64,000 nucleotides of DNA from Tillandsia leiboldiana. Taxonomy: Eukaryota; Streptophyta; Magnoliopsida; Poales; Bromeliaceae. The position numbers and the translations under genes are program-made. This document shows positions 1 to 9,140 of the stretch, piece by piece. The DNA is taken from the NCBI GenBank assembly GCA_029204045.2, contig CM055074.1:17907164-17971163 (forward strand), given 5' to 3'. Under the pieces are notes generated by a model. The model was not told the origin of the DNA, searched no databases, and saw only the letters and a list, made by a program, of their open reading frames with translations. Numbering within the stretch: position 1 is the first letter of the stretch; each line of letters opens with the position of its first letter.

Positions 1-64
1 CCACAAGCCTAGGGTTCCTAAGTCCTCCAAGACCTACATCCTAGGCTCTGATACCACTCTAATC
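1..64 (-). other. Leader and tRNA primer-binding site of a minus-strand TL1 element
   Basis: Positions 44-56 on the minus strand read TGGTATCAGAGCC, the complement of the initiator-Met tRNA 3' end used as primer by many plant LTR retrotransposons. The site lies 8 bases from the LTR end at position 65. The rest is untranslated leader, and the body of the element lies outside the window to the left. This identifies the adjacent LTR as the 5' LTR. It does not settle the superfamily, because copia and gypsy elements both use this primer. Confidence 0.8.
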
Positions 65-501
65 TGTCACGCCCCGGGGTCGATACTGCGACCGGGGCTC
101 GCCAACAGATCCGCCGACCATACGGGAAGCCCCGTATAGACGTAGCGACTAACCTGCAAAGAAACATCTATACTAGCAGATATCAGAGATGAAATAGTAA
201 AAGCTGAAATAAAAGACATAAAATACAACTACATCTCACAAATATACAGACCATCCTCACCAGAATACAAGAGTCTCTCAGAATAGCAGAAAAGAAAGGT
301 ACAACTCGATACCTCACTACACAAGTCACTCGACATAACACACTCCAAAATAGTACAGGGGTACATCTACTCTCACTCAGAGGATGACAGGAAGGGATCT
401 ATCTCGCGACTCCCTTACCTCGGTCTGAAAAAGCTGGATCAGCAACTGGAGCCGCAGGAACCGGAGCAGAAGTCCCTGGGGAGAAGACACCACGACGGGT
501 G

Positions 502-529
502 TGAGAACTACATCCCACAGTAGTTCTCA
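502..529 (-). other. Perfect 10-bp hairpin near the end of the TL1 LTR
   Basis: Arms 502-511 and 520-529 (TGAGAACTAC and its complement) enclose an 8-base loop. The same stem with different loops occurs in the TL2 LTRs at 43677-43703 and 63889-63916, and a degraded form occurs in TL3 near 46790. Stem conservation with loop variation suggests a structured RNA or DNA element in U5. Confidence 0.7.
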
Positions 530-2273
530 GTGGGTGCCGCCAACAAGCCCGACGGTCTGCCCACTAAGTCTACTAGAGGCATAAAGTAACATATGCAGTG
601 CTGTAAGGAAAGCTGGGAAAAGTAACTCTACAGCTACTATGCCTCTATCTAGATGCTCAAAGAGTGGAACAGAAAGAACATGATGCCACAACTAACTCTC
701 ATCTGTGATCACCCAATCTAAACTGACTGCCTCCTCGGGTCCAGTCAAACCTGCGCCAACCTACTGCCGTTACGTCCCGGAGGAGCGGACTTACGTAGGA
801 CGTCCATGACCGCCAAAACTAGCTCAGCCAGAGGGACAAATGCAACGACAAGTCGCGATAGAAAAGCTCAATCTCACGCCGGTACAACAACCCGGTCTCG
901 CCTACTCCGGAGTGGCACTCGAGGGGAGCAACCCGCTCGAGTCAAAAGTAACCCATATCAAGTATCTCTGTAAAGTATCTATGTCAAGCTCAAATGTGGC
1001 TCATGCAGGCTATGATCCAAATCCTCGATCAACAAGATCGGCTAACCAACAAAATCACTGTCTCACTCACTGGCTGGAATCTACACAGCTGAGACTCACT
1101 GTCACTCTGACAGCTCCCAAGAACCCAGATCTACCATCACTATCACTCTCCCAAAGAAATCAGATCTACAGACTGCTATCAACTTCACTCGATCCCTAGA
1201 CACGAGTGCAAATGCATCCCACAACCACCCGACCTCCAGCCCACAACCCGGGCGAGAAAAGCTAAGTCCAGAATGACAAGTATAACGGTGATGTGGAAAA
1301 AGTCTAGAGCAATAAAAGAAACCTAGCTCAAGTTGAAGTTTTCTACAGTCTGGCTGAACATGATACATATGACAGGGGTGCTAGGTCAAGTTCCAAGATT
1401 CAAAACATAACAAGATGTAGGAAACACAATAAAATCACAAGATTCAGCGACTGATATCAAGAGTAACAACATTCAGTTTCCACATGCTTTTTAGTCCAAT
1501 TACTAACATGCATGATCCTACATACAAAGAATAAGCACGCAATCCACAGATCTTGGAAGCAAAGTCACCCACCTGAACGTGCTAACTGTCCGGAGTCGTA
1601 CAGCTGAGAATACCCAGAAACAGAAACTCAATACATCCACCAAGCCAACAGTATAGTAGCAGTGCTCAAAACATCCTGGGTACAAAATACATTCCAAAAA
1701 TTACACTTAATTCCACAACTTTCCAAATGTACAAAATCTGCGGTGAACAGTCCTCTTTCTGCGAAAATTTCACCTGTAAAACAATCTCCAAAAATTCCAG
1801 TAAAAATATGAAGGCGATCCTCGTGAAGAGTAGATGTCGATAGAGTCCTGAATCGTCAAAATCCTATGTCCGGCTGTGGAGATAAAAATCCGAGAAGTAG
1901 GTGCTGTCCAAACCAACCATCAGCCGCAAAGGGGGGTTAAAATGTACCCAAAACCCTAGTAAAAGCTCAAATATGGAAAGAGTGACCAACACGAAATCTG
2001 TAGATATACCTCTTGTGAAACCGTCGCCGTAGATATCGTCCAAAAATATCGTCGGGGTAGCACTGTAGACCTCCCAGACTGAAGTGCGACGAAAATGGGC
2101 CTCCAATAGTAAATCGTCGCTCCGCACTACGATGCAGAAGTTGTCGCCGTCGCGGCCTCCAAAAAATCTGAGCTTCCGCCAAAAGATGCACAAGAGGAAG
2201 GGAAGGATCTTTTGTGAAGAACACCAATGCTAAAACCCACGGGAAAAGGCTCTAAGGTGAGTCCCAAGAGGCC

Positions 2274-2281
2274 TATTTATA
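2274..2281 (-). promoter_or_regulatory. TATA box of the TL1 LTR
   Basis: TATAAATA on the minus strand, within a GC-rich U3/R boundary. The equivalent box in the second TL1 LTR is at 49095-49102. It lies 225-640 bp downstream (in LTR sense) of the CCAAT/G-box array. Confidence 0.65.
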
Positions 2282-2505
2282 GGCCTCACCTGGAAAAGCC
2301 AAAAAAAGTCAAGTATTGGGCTTTTGGGCCCAACATTCGAGCGCCCGGAACATTCGGGCGGCTACAGTGTTGGGCCGGCCCAACACTGTTCACGCCCGAA
2401 TTCACCTGGTGCCGCCACGTGGCCCGTCGAATAGCAAACAGCTGCGCGGGCCACCCACAGGCTGCCACGTGGCCCTCCCCCGCACAGAAAGGCGGTTGGC
2501 GCCAG

Positions 2506-2910
2506 CCAATGAGCGGGCGCCACGTGTCCAGCCGGTTGACCCGCCGACCGGTCGGCGCTCGGGCCGGTCGCGCGGCTTGGCCACCTCGTGCGCACGCGCC
2601 CCGAGGCACCAGCCCAGGCCCCCGTGCACCGCGCCCGGTGCGCCCGCAAATCAGAGGGTGACACGTGTCCCCTGCACCCGGTCCACGCATCTCACTTGAA
2701 ATTCCGTGGACCACGCCGCGTGCACCGACCAACTGGAGGCTGCCACGTGTCCCCCACCTTGGTCCATGCACCGCCGCGCTCACCCGGTAGACCGCGTGCC
2801 TTGAGCCCGCCAATTAGGCGGTGCCACGTGTCCGTGCGCCGGGTCTGTGCACCCAGCCGCGCTACTCCGTGGACCGCGCGCTCAAAACCGGCCAATGACA
2901 GGCCGCCACG
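2506..2910. promoter_or_regulatory. Array of CCAAT-N9-CCACG (ERSE-like) modules in TL1 U3
   Basis: Four modules have exact 9-base spacing: CCAAT 2506-2510 with CCACG 2520-2524; CCAAC 2729-2733 with CCACG 2743-2747; CCAAT 2810-2814 with CCACG 2824-2828; CCAAT 2892-2896 with CCACG 2906-2910. Each CCACG is part of a CACGTG G-box. A degenerate member near 2647-2665 keeps the 9-base spacing. CCAAT-N9-CCACG is the ER-stress response element bound by NF-Y with ATF6-type bZIPs (bZIP28 in Arabidopsis). Responsiveness here is inferred. Confidence 0.7.
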
Positions 2911-3240
2911 TGGCACTCCGGCGGTCTACGGCCCCTCCCATGCACCAGAAACCAATAAAAACTTCCGGGAGTCCCTTTTTGGGCATCCGGACTCAGAATC
3001 AAACAAGCAAATAGCCGTTTTCAAGCGTTTTTCCGTGCTGAATCCATTTCCAACCTCTGTTTGGCCTAATTCTTTTCAGAAACTTCGGCAAACCTAGCCA
3101 AAGGCCAACACAGCTAACAATATCTCTCAGGGTCCATCTGTGGCATCCCATTGATGCACCATGGGCCAGATACACCAACACTAGGTGTTCTAACAGTGGA
3201 TTCATCGGAAGAACGTTGCATGGGAACCAGGGCCACTACA

Positions 3241-3963
3241 GCGACCGCGGCGACGACCCCGAGAACACGATAACGGCGGCGGCAGCCTCCCGTTTAACAA
3301 CGGCGGCGGCGGCTTCCCGTTACCACAACACCCACAACGCGCGCGACACCCGAACAACGGACACCCAAACCCTCGACCCCTCAGAAATTGCAAAAAAAGG
3401 AAAACAACAAGAGGGGTTTCCCCCGATCGCTTACCGTGATCCTGCGAGGAAGGAGAAGGTGGATCGTCCCTCTCGTCTCCAACGTAAGGCCCCCCGAGAG
3501 ATGGATTCCCCCCCCCCCCCCCCTTTTTTTTTCCTTCCTTCTCATTTTTCGCTCGCTCCCCGAATTCGGATTTTCGAATTTCGAACTCTCCCTCTCCGTT
3601 CAAGTTCTCCAAAAGAAAAGAAAAAGAGTTTACTACTAAAAGGGTGCTATTTATATGAATACCTCCATTCAACCCTAGGTCAAGATCTGACTCAGACTTC
3701 CTCGAAAATCGGGCAAATTACCACGCACGAATCTCGGTGCACTTTACAGTCATCGGGAGCTTCAAACCCTAATTTCGGGAGGTCCGTAAGTCCGATTTCA
3801 GATCCGATCGCACCGCCGTTCATCATTTTGCGAGCTCTACCAACTAAAAATACCCGCAAACCCCGACGGTCAGCCCAGAAATTCTCGAACTTTCAACCCC
3901 CCCTAACAACTAAAAAGATTCAATTAAGACCAAAACGGAAAACCGGAAGGTCGAGGTATTACA
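3241..3963 (-). mobile_element. Truncated LTR of a fourth family (TL4)
   Basis: The minus strand starts TGTAATACCTCGACC at 3963, an LTR-like 5' end, and runs to 3241 where the TL1 LTR interrupts it. A TATA-like TATAAATA lies at 3648-3655 (minus). The downstream part is rich in homopolymers (a C/T run near 3510-3530) and in GGC-type triplets near 3270-3320. No gene is convincing. The remainder should lie beyond the TL1 element, left of the window. Confidence 0.55.
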
Positions 3964-4425
3964 AAATAATTCAAAAAAAACCAATAACATAAATAACGTG
4001 AAAAAGTCTGATCGTAGAAGGGTCCCGTCCGATCGCCTCGAAAAGCGTGCCGGCCACTTAGCACGGATTCTGATGCACAACTCGAAGGCAAATGCTTTGA
4101 CCCCCCATTCCGGGAGATCCGCAAATCGGAATCCGAATCCGATCGTTTTGCCGTTCTCCGTTTTCTGAGCTCAAACGCAGAAAAATACTCGTGATCCAGG
4201 CCAGTCCATTGCAGAAAATACAGTGAAAAGTTTTCCTAACAATCCAGTCATGAAACGAAGGTATACAAAGGCGTCGGAACGCCAGGATACTACATAATCA
4301 TACCTAAGTGTCAACATGAGCTCTTTGTTGAATCTTCTCTGAGTTTTCGATTGCTGATTTGACAATTTGATCACTTCAAGACTCCGACTCAAATCACGAA
4401 ATATGCCAACATAAAATCCGTAACA
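3964..4425 (-). mobile_element. 3' LTR fragment of SIRE-like element E0
   Basis: On the minus strand the fragment begins TGTTACGGATTTTATG at 4425, close to the LTR starts of E1 (6011) and E2 (18235), and is preceded by a polypurine tract. The rest of the LTR was cut off when TL4 inserted at 3963. This is the most diverged of the copia elements in the window. Confidence 0.65.
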
Positions 4426-4888
4426 ATCTACCCCTTTGGCAATTTCGTGACAAAACTCAAAAATACATAAAACGCTCAAGACACTCATCTTAAACCAAAA
4501 AATTGAAACTCAATGTCATCACCAAAATATTGAATCTCTTTCGCGTGAAAGATCCAAATAAACAAAAATACAATCGAACCAAATCTAGAACAAACTATAT
4601 GACTTAGGACTTGGAGTCTTAAAGTGGTGTATATCCTGCAAAACAAAACTCCGAACAAAATCAAAAGTCAGTTGTCAGAATTTAAATGTAAGCCCTACAT
4701 TTGATTCGTCCTTTTTATTCTTTTTGATTTTCGGCTCCTTTTTCATCATCTCCTCCTATCTCGATCATCTCATTTTCGCCATCTATCTTCTCCTCCTTTT
4801 TGTCATAAATTGTCAAACAGTGAAAATACTAGACAAAAGGAAATCACTAAGAGCATTAGTTCCAGTATATAACAAAAACGCAGATTGC

Positions 4889-5010
4889 GTCCCGGTACTC
4901 GAAGGGGCGTACCGGTACCCAATATAAAAACGTAAAAAACCAGTTTCGGGTTCCGGATCAAAAACATTATTCCGAGAATTTCGTTTCGGTACCGAAGGGG
5001 GTACCGGTAC
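4889..5010. promoter_or_regulatory. GTACCGGTAC palindrome array of E0
   Basis: CCGG-centred sites start at 4889, 4909, 4950 and 5001, with degenerate sites between. The 20-bp pair and ~40-bp step match the phasing in E1-E3, but the arms are GTA/TAC instead of GAT/ATC. Confidence 0.5.
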
Positions 5011-6005
5011 TCCAGAGTAAAAAACAAAAAATTCTTGATAGAAATCGAAATTTTGAAATCTTTCAAATACCGATTTGCATGCAATCAAGAAAATCAATTT
5101 AAGTGCTTGAAAATTGAGAGATCACACAGATGTCATTCAATCCAATTAATTTTACAAAAAATAAAAAGATTTACTCCTAAATCATGAAAAATAAAGATAA
5201 AACATTATAACCGTTTTTCATTTTATATAACATCAAACACAAGTCATCAAAAATAATCTAGAGATCCAAACTCTATCAAAATGTAATGGATTATCAAAAA
5301 TGACTTACAGAGATTTTCAAATGACATCAATTTAATCAATACCCTTTCAAATTTGATATAAGCACAAAAATACTTAAGGGTGGCTCTTTGAGCATATTTC
5401 CACTATCCCACCTTATACCAACCAGGAGATTGTTCAAAAATATAAGAAATTTGAATATTAATCTCCGAATGCTTCATCTAAAAATTTTACCAAAAATATT
5501 ATCAAGCATTCAAAACATGTGGTAGCTTCACACACTTACCGGACCACAGGGGTGACAGCTCTTTCAACATGTGGTGGTAGTTTTCACACTCCTTTACGGA
5601 TGTAACTCTTTCAACATCTTTTTCAACTCTTTTAATTAACCGTGTAAGAATGCAATCTCTTACGTGAAAGAATTAAATCCCAAATTTTAGTCTATTCGTT
5701 GTCTCATATTTATCACAATGAATTCACACAACCGAGATAGGTTGAGCACCTTAAGATCACACATGATTACTAAAATTTGATGAATATAAATATCAAAAAC
5801 TACTATAATGAAATATCTTCAAAGATGATGATTATGGAGTAAAGTTGATAATTAATATAAAATTAAAATAGGAGTGAATGAAAGTAAATCCTTTTAATAT
5901 TCAATGCACTAAAAGAAGTCGCAATCGTTCATTAAAACCTTTTTGTTTGAAAAATAAAATATTGAAAATGACAAGCATTAAAATCATGTAATGCAAAGAT
6001 CAAGA

Positions 6006-6010
6006 TATAT
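6006..6010. repeat. Target site duplication of E1a, left (TATAT)
   Basis: TATAT precedes the LTR start TGTTACGG and is repeated at 16907-16911 just after the 3' LTR end. Five bp is the usual copia TSD length. Confidence 0.85.
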
Positions 6011-6237
6011 TGTTACGGAATTTGAGTTGGCGTAGTTTCGTGAAAGTCTCAAGTCTTGAAGATTGAAGGTGAAGAAAGTTGGATCGTTTAACTCAATCTC
6101 AAGAAAGAAGAATTCAAAAGGATCAGGTATGTTTAACTAAAGAATTTGTGTGATCCGAATACTTCTTGTAGTGTAGAAACACTTGGAAGAATCTTTCATT
6201 GCATAAAAATCAAAAACTGGACTTGGGACATGTTCAG

Positions 6238-6519
6238 GATCCGGATCAGGCTGTTCGATCCGGATCCCGAAGGTGGTTCGTTCATACATCGTCGCAATCC
6301 GGATCGTAGTCTCTTGATCCGGATCCCGAACGTTGAGTTTACCATCTACCTTGAACGATCCGGATCTTGCTTCGCAATCCGGATCCCGAACGTTGATGTT
6401 TGGTGAACTGTATGAACGATCCGGATCGTAGTTACATGATCCGGATCCCGAACCTTCATTTTTCTGGAATTGGCTGTTTCGTTATGACGATCCGGATCTC
6501 AGTTATCACGATCCGGATC
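6238..6519. promoter_or_regulatory. Paired GATCCGGATC palindrome array in E1a U3
   Basis: Ten sites (GATCCGGATC, or AATCCGGATC) start at 6238, 6257, 6296, 6316, 6357, 6376, 6418, 6438, 6489 and 6510. The steps are 19, 39, 20, 41, 19, 42, 20, 51 and 21: pairs about two helical turns apart, repeated every ~60 bp. The second member of most pairs is followed by CCGAA. Location just upstream of the TATA box suggests a promoter or enhancer array bound by a dimeric protein; the protein is unknown. Confidence 0.8.
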
Positions 6520-6584
6520 GCCGTCCGTAAAATTCCAGAAATGGTAGGTTTTTGATTCTTATCTCCTTCCTAGGGTTTCTAACC

Positions 6585-6592
6585 TATAAATA
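6585..6592 (+). promoter_or_regulatory. TATA box of the E1a 5' LTR
   Basis: TATAAATA, 66 bp downstream of the last palindrome. Transcription would be expected to start about 6615-6625. The same box is at 16147 (3' LTR), 24966, 34540, 51223 and 60910 in the other LTRs. Confidence 0.75.
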
Positions 6593-6625
6593 GACCCTAT
6601 GTCTTTCTTTCTAGGGTCAATCCAC

Positions 6626-6824
6626 ATAGCCGTCATTTTCATGTATCATCTTATACGGCTATAGATCCACATATAGAGAAGAAAGGAAATCATTAGAGAA
6701 TACTCTATGTTTCTTCATCTATATTGATTAGTTTGATTCTAGGTTTTCATACTCACATCTTGAGTTGAATCAAACTAATGAATACTTAGATGGTATTTCC
6801 GATCTATCTTTGATCTAAGTATTC
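6626..6824 (+). other. Three strong hairpins in the E1a leader
   Basis: Arms 6626-6633/6655-6662 (8 bp), 6727-6739/6767-6779 (13 bp) and 6780-6791/6813-6824 (12 bp) are perfect inverted repeats. The last two abut, so they could stack coaxially. The 13-bp stem is preserved in E2 with changed sequence on both arms (near 17547-17610). Confidence 0.7.
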
Positions 6825-6867
6825 GGCGGATCATCACCACCCAAAAACAACGATTACCCCAAAATCG

Positions 6868-7046
6868 GCGCGTGGATTCGCGTGTCCTTGTGGATTCAAG
6901 GTTCATTCGCTCTCGTGGATTCGGAGCGAGGCACGTTCGTGGATTCGAAGGGTGCTATTGGGTGAAGACCGTGGATTCGGTCGGACGTCGTGGATTCGAC
7001 GTTGGACGCCGTGGATTCGGCGTTGGGCGCAGATCGTGGATTCGAG
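6868..7046 (+). other. Array of about eight mini-hairpins with constant TGGATT loop
   Basis: Repeated units have different stems around the same hexaloop, for example CCTTG-TGGATT-CAAGG, GACCG-TGGATT-CGGTC, CGTCG-TGGATT-CGACG and CGCCG-TGGATT-CGGCG. Two units extend with a bulge or internal loop. The array lies downstream of the TATA box, so it would be in the 5' leader of the genomic RNA. Peptide repeats seen when it is translated are by-products of this pattern. Confidence 0.75.
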
Positions 7047-7348
7047 AAGCGTCTGGAGCGAGCGGAGAAGATCCTCTAGGAGCGTATGGAAAAGGTTGAG
7101 TCGTAAGTGTGTACGGTAAATCACCTTGTACGTGTTTTAATTCTAGTGGATTTCTGCCGTGTTATCGGTCCCGTGGTTTTTTACTCCGGTGATGGAGTTT
7201 TCCACGTAAAAATCTTGCGAGTTATTTTCATTTCCGCATTGGGTTTTTTATCGCAACGATTTTTGAGTGTTTATACGTTTACACCTATTCACCCCCCTCT
7301 AGGTGTTTCTTCCCCTATTTAGATCCGTATTATATACGACCCAACAAG

Positions 7349-7359
7349 TGGTATCAGAG
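7349..7359 (+). other. Primer-binding site of E1a
   Basis: TGGTATCAGAG two bases after the LTR end; complementary to initiator-Met tRNA. Confidence 0.9.
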
Positions 7360-7379
7360 AGGGAATAGGGTTGTGAACA

Positions 7380-9140
7380 ATGGTTGAAGGTGGAAACATC
7401 AATCGACCCCCTTTCTTTGATGGAACAAATTATGCGTACTGGAAAGTACGGATGAAAGCCTTTTTATCTTTCATCGACGAAAGGGTGTGGCATTCAATTG
7501 AATCAGGATGGACTAATCCAACTGAACTTATCTCTGATGTTCACACCTTAAAACCTAGGTCGAAATGGACCAAGGAAGAGTTTGAGTTATCTTCTTACAA
7601 TGGCAAGGGAATTAATGCTATTTTTAATGCCTTATCTCAAACTGAATTCTCTCGCGTCTCGGCATGTGAGACTGCGAAAGAAATCTGGGATGTTCTCCAG
7701 GTTACACATGAGGGAACTAACCTCGTGAAGATTCAGAAACTGCAGATGCTTACGAGCAAGTTTGACTCTATTTTGATGGCAGAAAATGAATCTTTCACGG
7801 ACTACTATACACGATTGCAAGACATCGTAAACTCATGTGCTAATCTGGGAGAGAAGATTCCAGAATTTAAGATTGTAAGAAAAATCTTAAGAACTCTTCC
7901 TGAACGATTTCGCCCAAAGGTTACTGCCATTGAAACTATTAAACACCCGGACGAAATACGTGTAGAAGAATTAGTTGGTTCATTACAAACTTATGAAATG
8001 ACTTTTAATACTAACAATTCTTCTGGAAAAGCATCCACTTCTAAGTCTTCAGGTTATGCGTTGAAAACAACTAAGGAAGAAGACGCGGATACATCCTCCT
8101 CGGACGATGACGAGAACCTTTCTATGGAGGAATTTGAGAAGCAGCTCGCTCTCTTGACAAGGAATTTTCGCCGCAACTTTCGAAGGGGTAATTCAAGCAA
8201 ATCTCCATCCTTCAGAAAGTGGAACAAACGCAAGGGTACTCCAAGTCACAAGTCAAGAAAGCAGGAGAACTTCTCAAAGGATAAGAAAAGTTCAGAAGGA
8301 CAACTGCAATGCTTCAAATGTCGAGGCTACGGCCACATTGCAACGGAGTGTCCTAACAAGTATCCGGCAAAGAAGAAGGCGATGCAAGTCGTCACTTGGG
8401 ATGACAACTCAACGTCAAATGAGTCGTCTTCAAGTGATGAAGAAAAGAGCTCCACGGCATTCCACGCGTCCACATCTTCACCATTCATGTGCTTTATGGC
8501 AACTACGTCTGAATCATTGTCCAACTCCACTGTTGAAAAGAATGCAATGGACAATGAATCGGATGATTCGGAAGGTGAAGAGTTTGCTCTAGCCTACCAC
8601 AGACTTTTGAGGGACTCAAAGAAAGTGGCTAAGCAAAACAAGAGTTTGAGAGGGAGATTGCATGATCTCGAAGAAGAAGCAAAAAGAGCGACTTCTCTCT
8701 CAAACGCTCTTGAAGTGGAAAGGGAAAACCTGATAAAAGAAAATGCTTCCCTTCAAGAGTCCAATGAGCAACTTGAAAAGGAACATACAAATCTGGTGGA
8801 TAACGCGAATCACTTTTCAAAGCTCTACAACGAGGCTCGACAGGATAACCTGGAAATGACAAAGACCATTTCCAACTCAAGAATGACTTACAGCGATTCT
8901 CTTCAGGAAGGAGTAAGTTGGATAGACTTCTTGGTCTTGGTCAATCAAATAGGTTCGGCCTCAGATACACTCAAACTGGAAACAGTCCAAGTTCGAGTGA
9001 GACAGTTTTTGTGCCTCAGTCGGTATCTCCTCCTCCGACACCGGAATTCAAGACAAACAACGACAACAAACCTACTTCATCCTCTTTGGGATCGTCAAGA
9101 TCTAAGGTATGTTTTCGTTGTGGTGTTTCAGGGCACATAA
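7380..9140 (+). CDS. gag: Gag region of the E1a Gag-Pol polyprotein
   Basis: Starts at the first ATG after the primer site. Residues ~10-220 form the copia gag-polypeptide domain (UBN2/DUF4219 type, with PPFFDGTNYAYWKVRM). A Ser/Asp/Glu-rich stretch and a basic segment follow, then a CCHC zinc knuckle at residues 311-324 (CFKCRGYGHIATEC), acidic serine-rich linkers and a coiled coil at ~405-510. Gag would form the virus-like particle and package RNA. A missing T near 8870 throws the frame off before the stop at 9140; E1b has the base, where the frame continues into a second knuckle and pol. Confidence 0.88.
   Translation: MVEGGNINRPPFFDGTNYAYWKVRMKAFLSFIDERVWHSIESGWTNPTELISDVHTLKPRSKWTKEEFELSSYNGKGINAIFNALSQTEFSRVSACETAKEIWDVLQVTHEGTNLVKIQKLQMLTSKFDSILMAENESFTDYYTRLQDIVNSCANLGEKIPEFKIVRKILRTLPERFRPKVTAIETIKHPDEIRVEELVGSLQTYEMTFNTNNSSGKASTSKSSGYALKTTKEEDADTSSSDDDENLSMEEFEKQLALLTRNFRRNFRRGNSSKSPSFRKWNKRKGTPSHKSRKQENFSKDKKSSEGQLQCFKCRGYGHIATECPNKYPAKKKAMQVVTWDDNSTSNESSSSDEEKSSTAFHASTSSPFMCFMATTSESLSNSTVEKNAMDNESDDSEGEEFALAYHRLLRDSKKVAKQNKSLRGRLHDLEEEAKRATSLSNALEVERENLIKENASLQESNEQLEKEHTNLVDNANHFSKLYNEARQDNLEMTKTISNSRMTYSDSLQEGVSWIDFLVLVNQIGSASDTLKLETVQVRVRQFLCLSRYLLLRHRNSRQTTTTNLLHPLWDRQDLRYVFVVVFQGT

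Larger units (their letters stand above)
65..3240 (-). mobile_element. 5' LTR of long-LTR retrotransposon TL1
   Basis: On the minus strand this starts TGTAGTGGCCCTGG and ends CCGGGGCGTGACA, the TG...CA termini of an LTR, with a primer site just beyond. At 3176 bp it is long, as in some Ty3/gypsy lineages (Tekay/Del-like), but no coding domain is visible, so the lineage is inference. The U3 part (about 2300-3240) is GC-rich with repeated CACGTG motifs and a TATA box; the R/U5 part toward position 65 is AT-richer. Overlapping ORFs on both strands of the GC-rich part look fortuitous. Related LTR: 48134-49111. Confidence 0.8.
4426..6010 (-). mobile_element. Internal 3' region of E0, without ORF3
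   Basis: Read on the minus strand, this is the region between the end of pol and the 3' LTR. It holds the conserved CTACCAC-rich block (5380-5640), a CCGG-palindrome array with GTACCGGTAC arms (4889-5010) and a polypurine tract at 4426-4437. No third ORF is present: the palindrome array runs almost directly into the post-ORF3 purine-rich segment near 4790-4805. Short ORFs here are not conserved. E1a interrupts it at 6010/16907. Confidence 0.6.
6011..7346 (+). repeat. 5' LTR of E1a
   Basis: 1336 bp from TGTTACGGAATTTG to ...GACCCAACA. U3 carries ten CCGG palindromes (6238-6519) and a TATA box at 6585. The transcribed part holds three long hairpins and an array of mini-hairpins up to 7046. It matches the 3' LTR at 15574-16906 apart from a few indels. 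Confidence 0.92.

Noticed and set aside
44..56. tRNA-Met-like sequence
   Set aside because: Only 13 bases match the tRNA 3' end. It is a primer-binding site, not a tRNA gene; the same holds at 7349, 25730 and 51990.
2227..3097. Several overlapping ORFs of 100-175 residues on both strands, and their equivalents at 40072-40690, 48277-49062 and 49094-49836
   Set aside because: They lie in GC-rich LTR U3 sequence where stop codons are rare in every frame; they overlap on both strands, show no domain, and the related LTRs do not preserve the frames.
3241..3963. 5' end and promoter of a host gene, from the TATA box and GGC-rich codon-like sequence
   Set aside because: It starts with an LTR-like TGTAATACC, is truncated by a TL1 LTR and shows no conserved reading frame.
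6146..6406. ORF with repeated Arg-Ile-Pro/Asp-Pro-type peptides, found again in every copy of this LTR
   Set aside because: The peptide repeat is the translation of the GATCCGGATC array upstream of the TATA box, which would not be in the 5' leader.
6238..6519. CRISPR-like array of short repeats with regular spacing
   Set aside because: Repeats are 10 bp and palindromic, spacers alternate between ~10 and ~30 bp and are conserved between elements, and the context is a plant LTR.
6872..7124. ORFs on both strands with VDSR/ESTR-like peptide repeats
   Set aside because: Open on both strands because of the mini-hairpin repeat. Stem changes are compensatory at the nucleotide level and not codon-conserving, so structure explains it better than protein.
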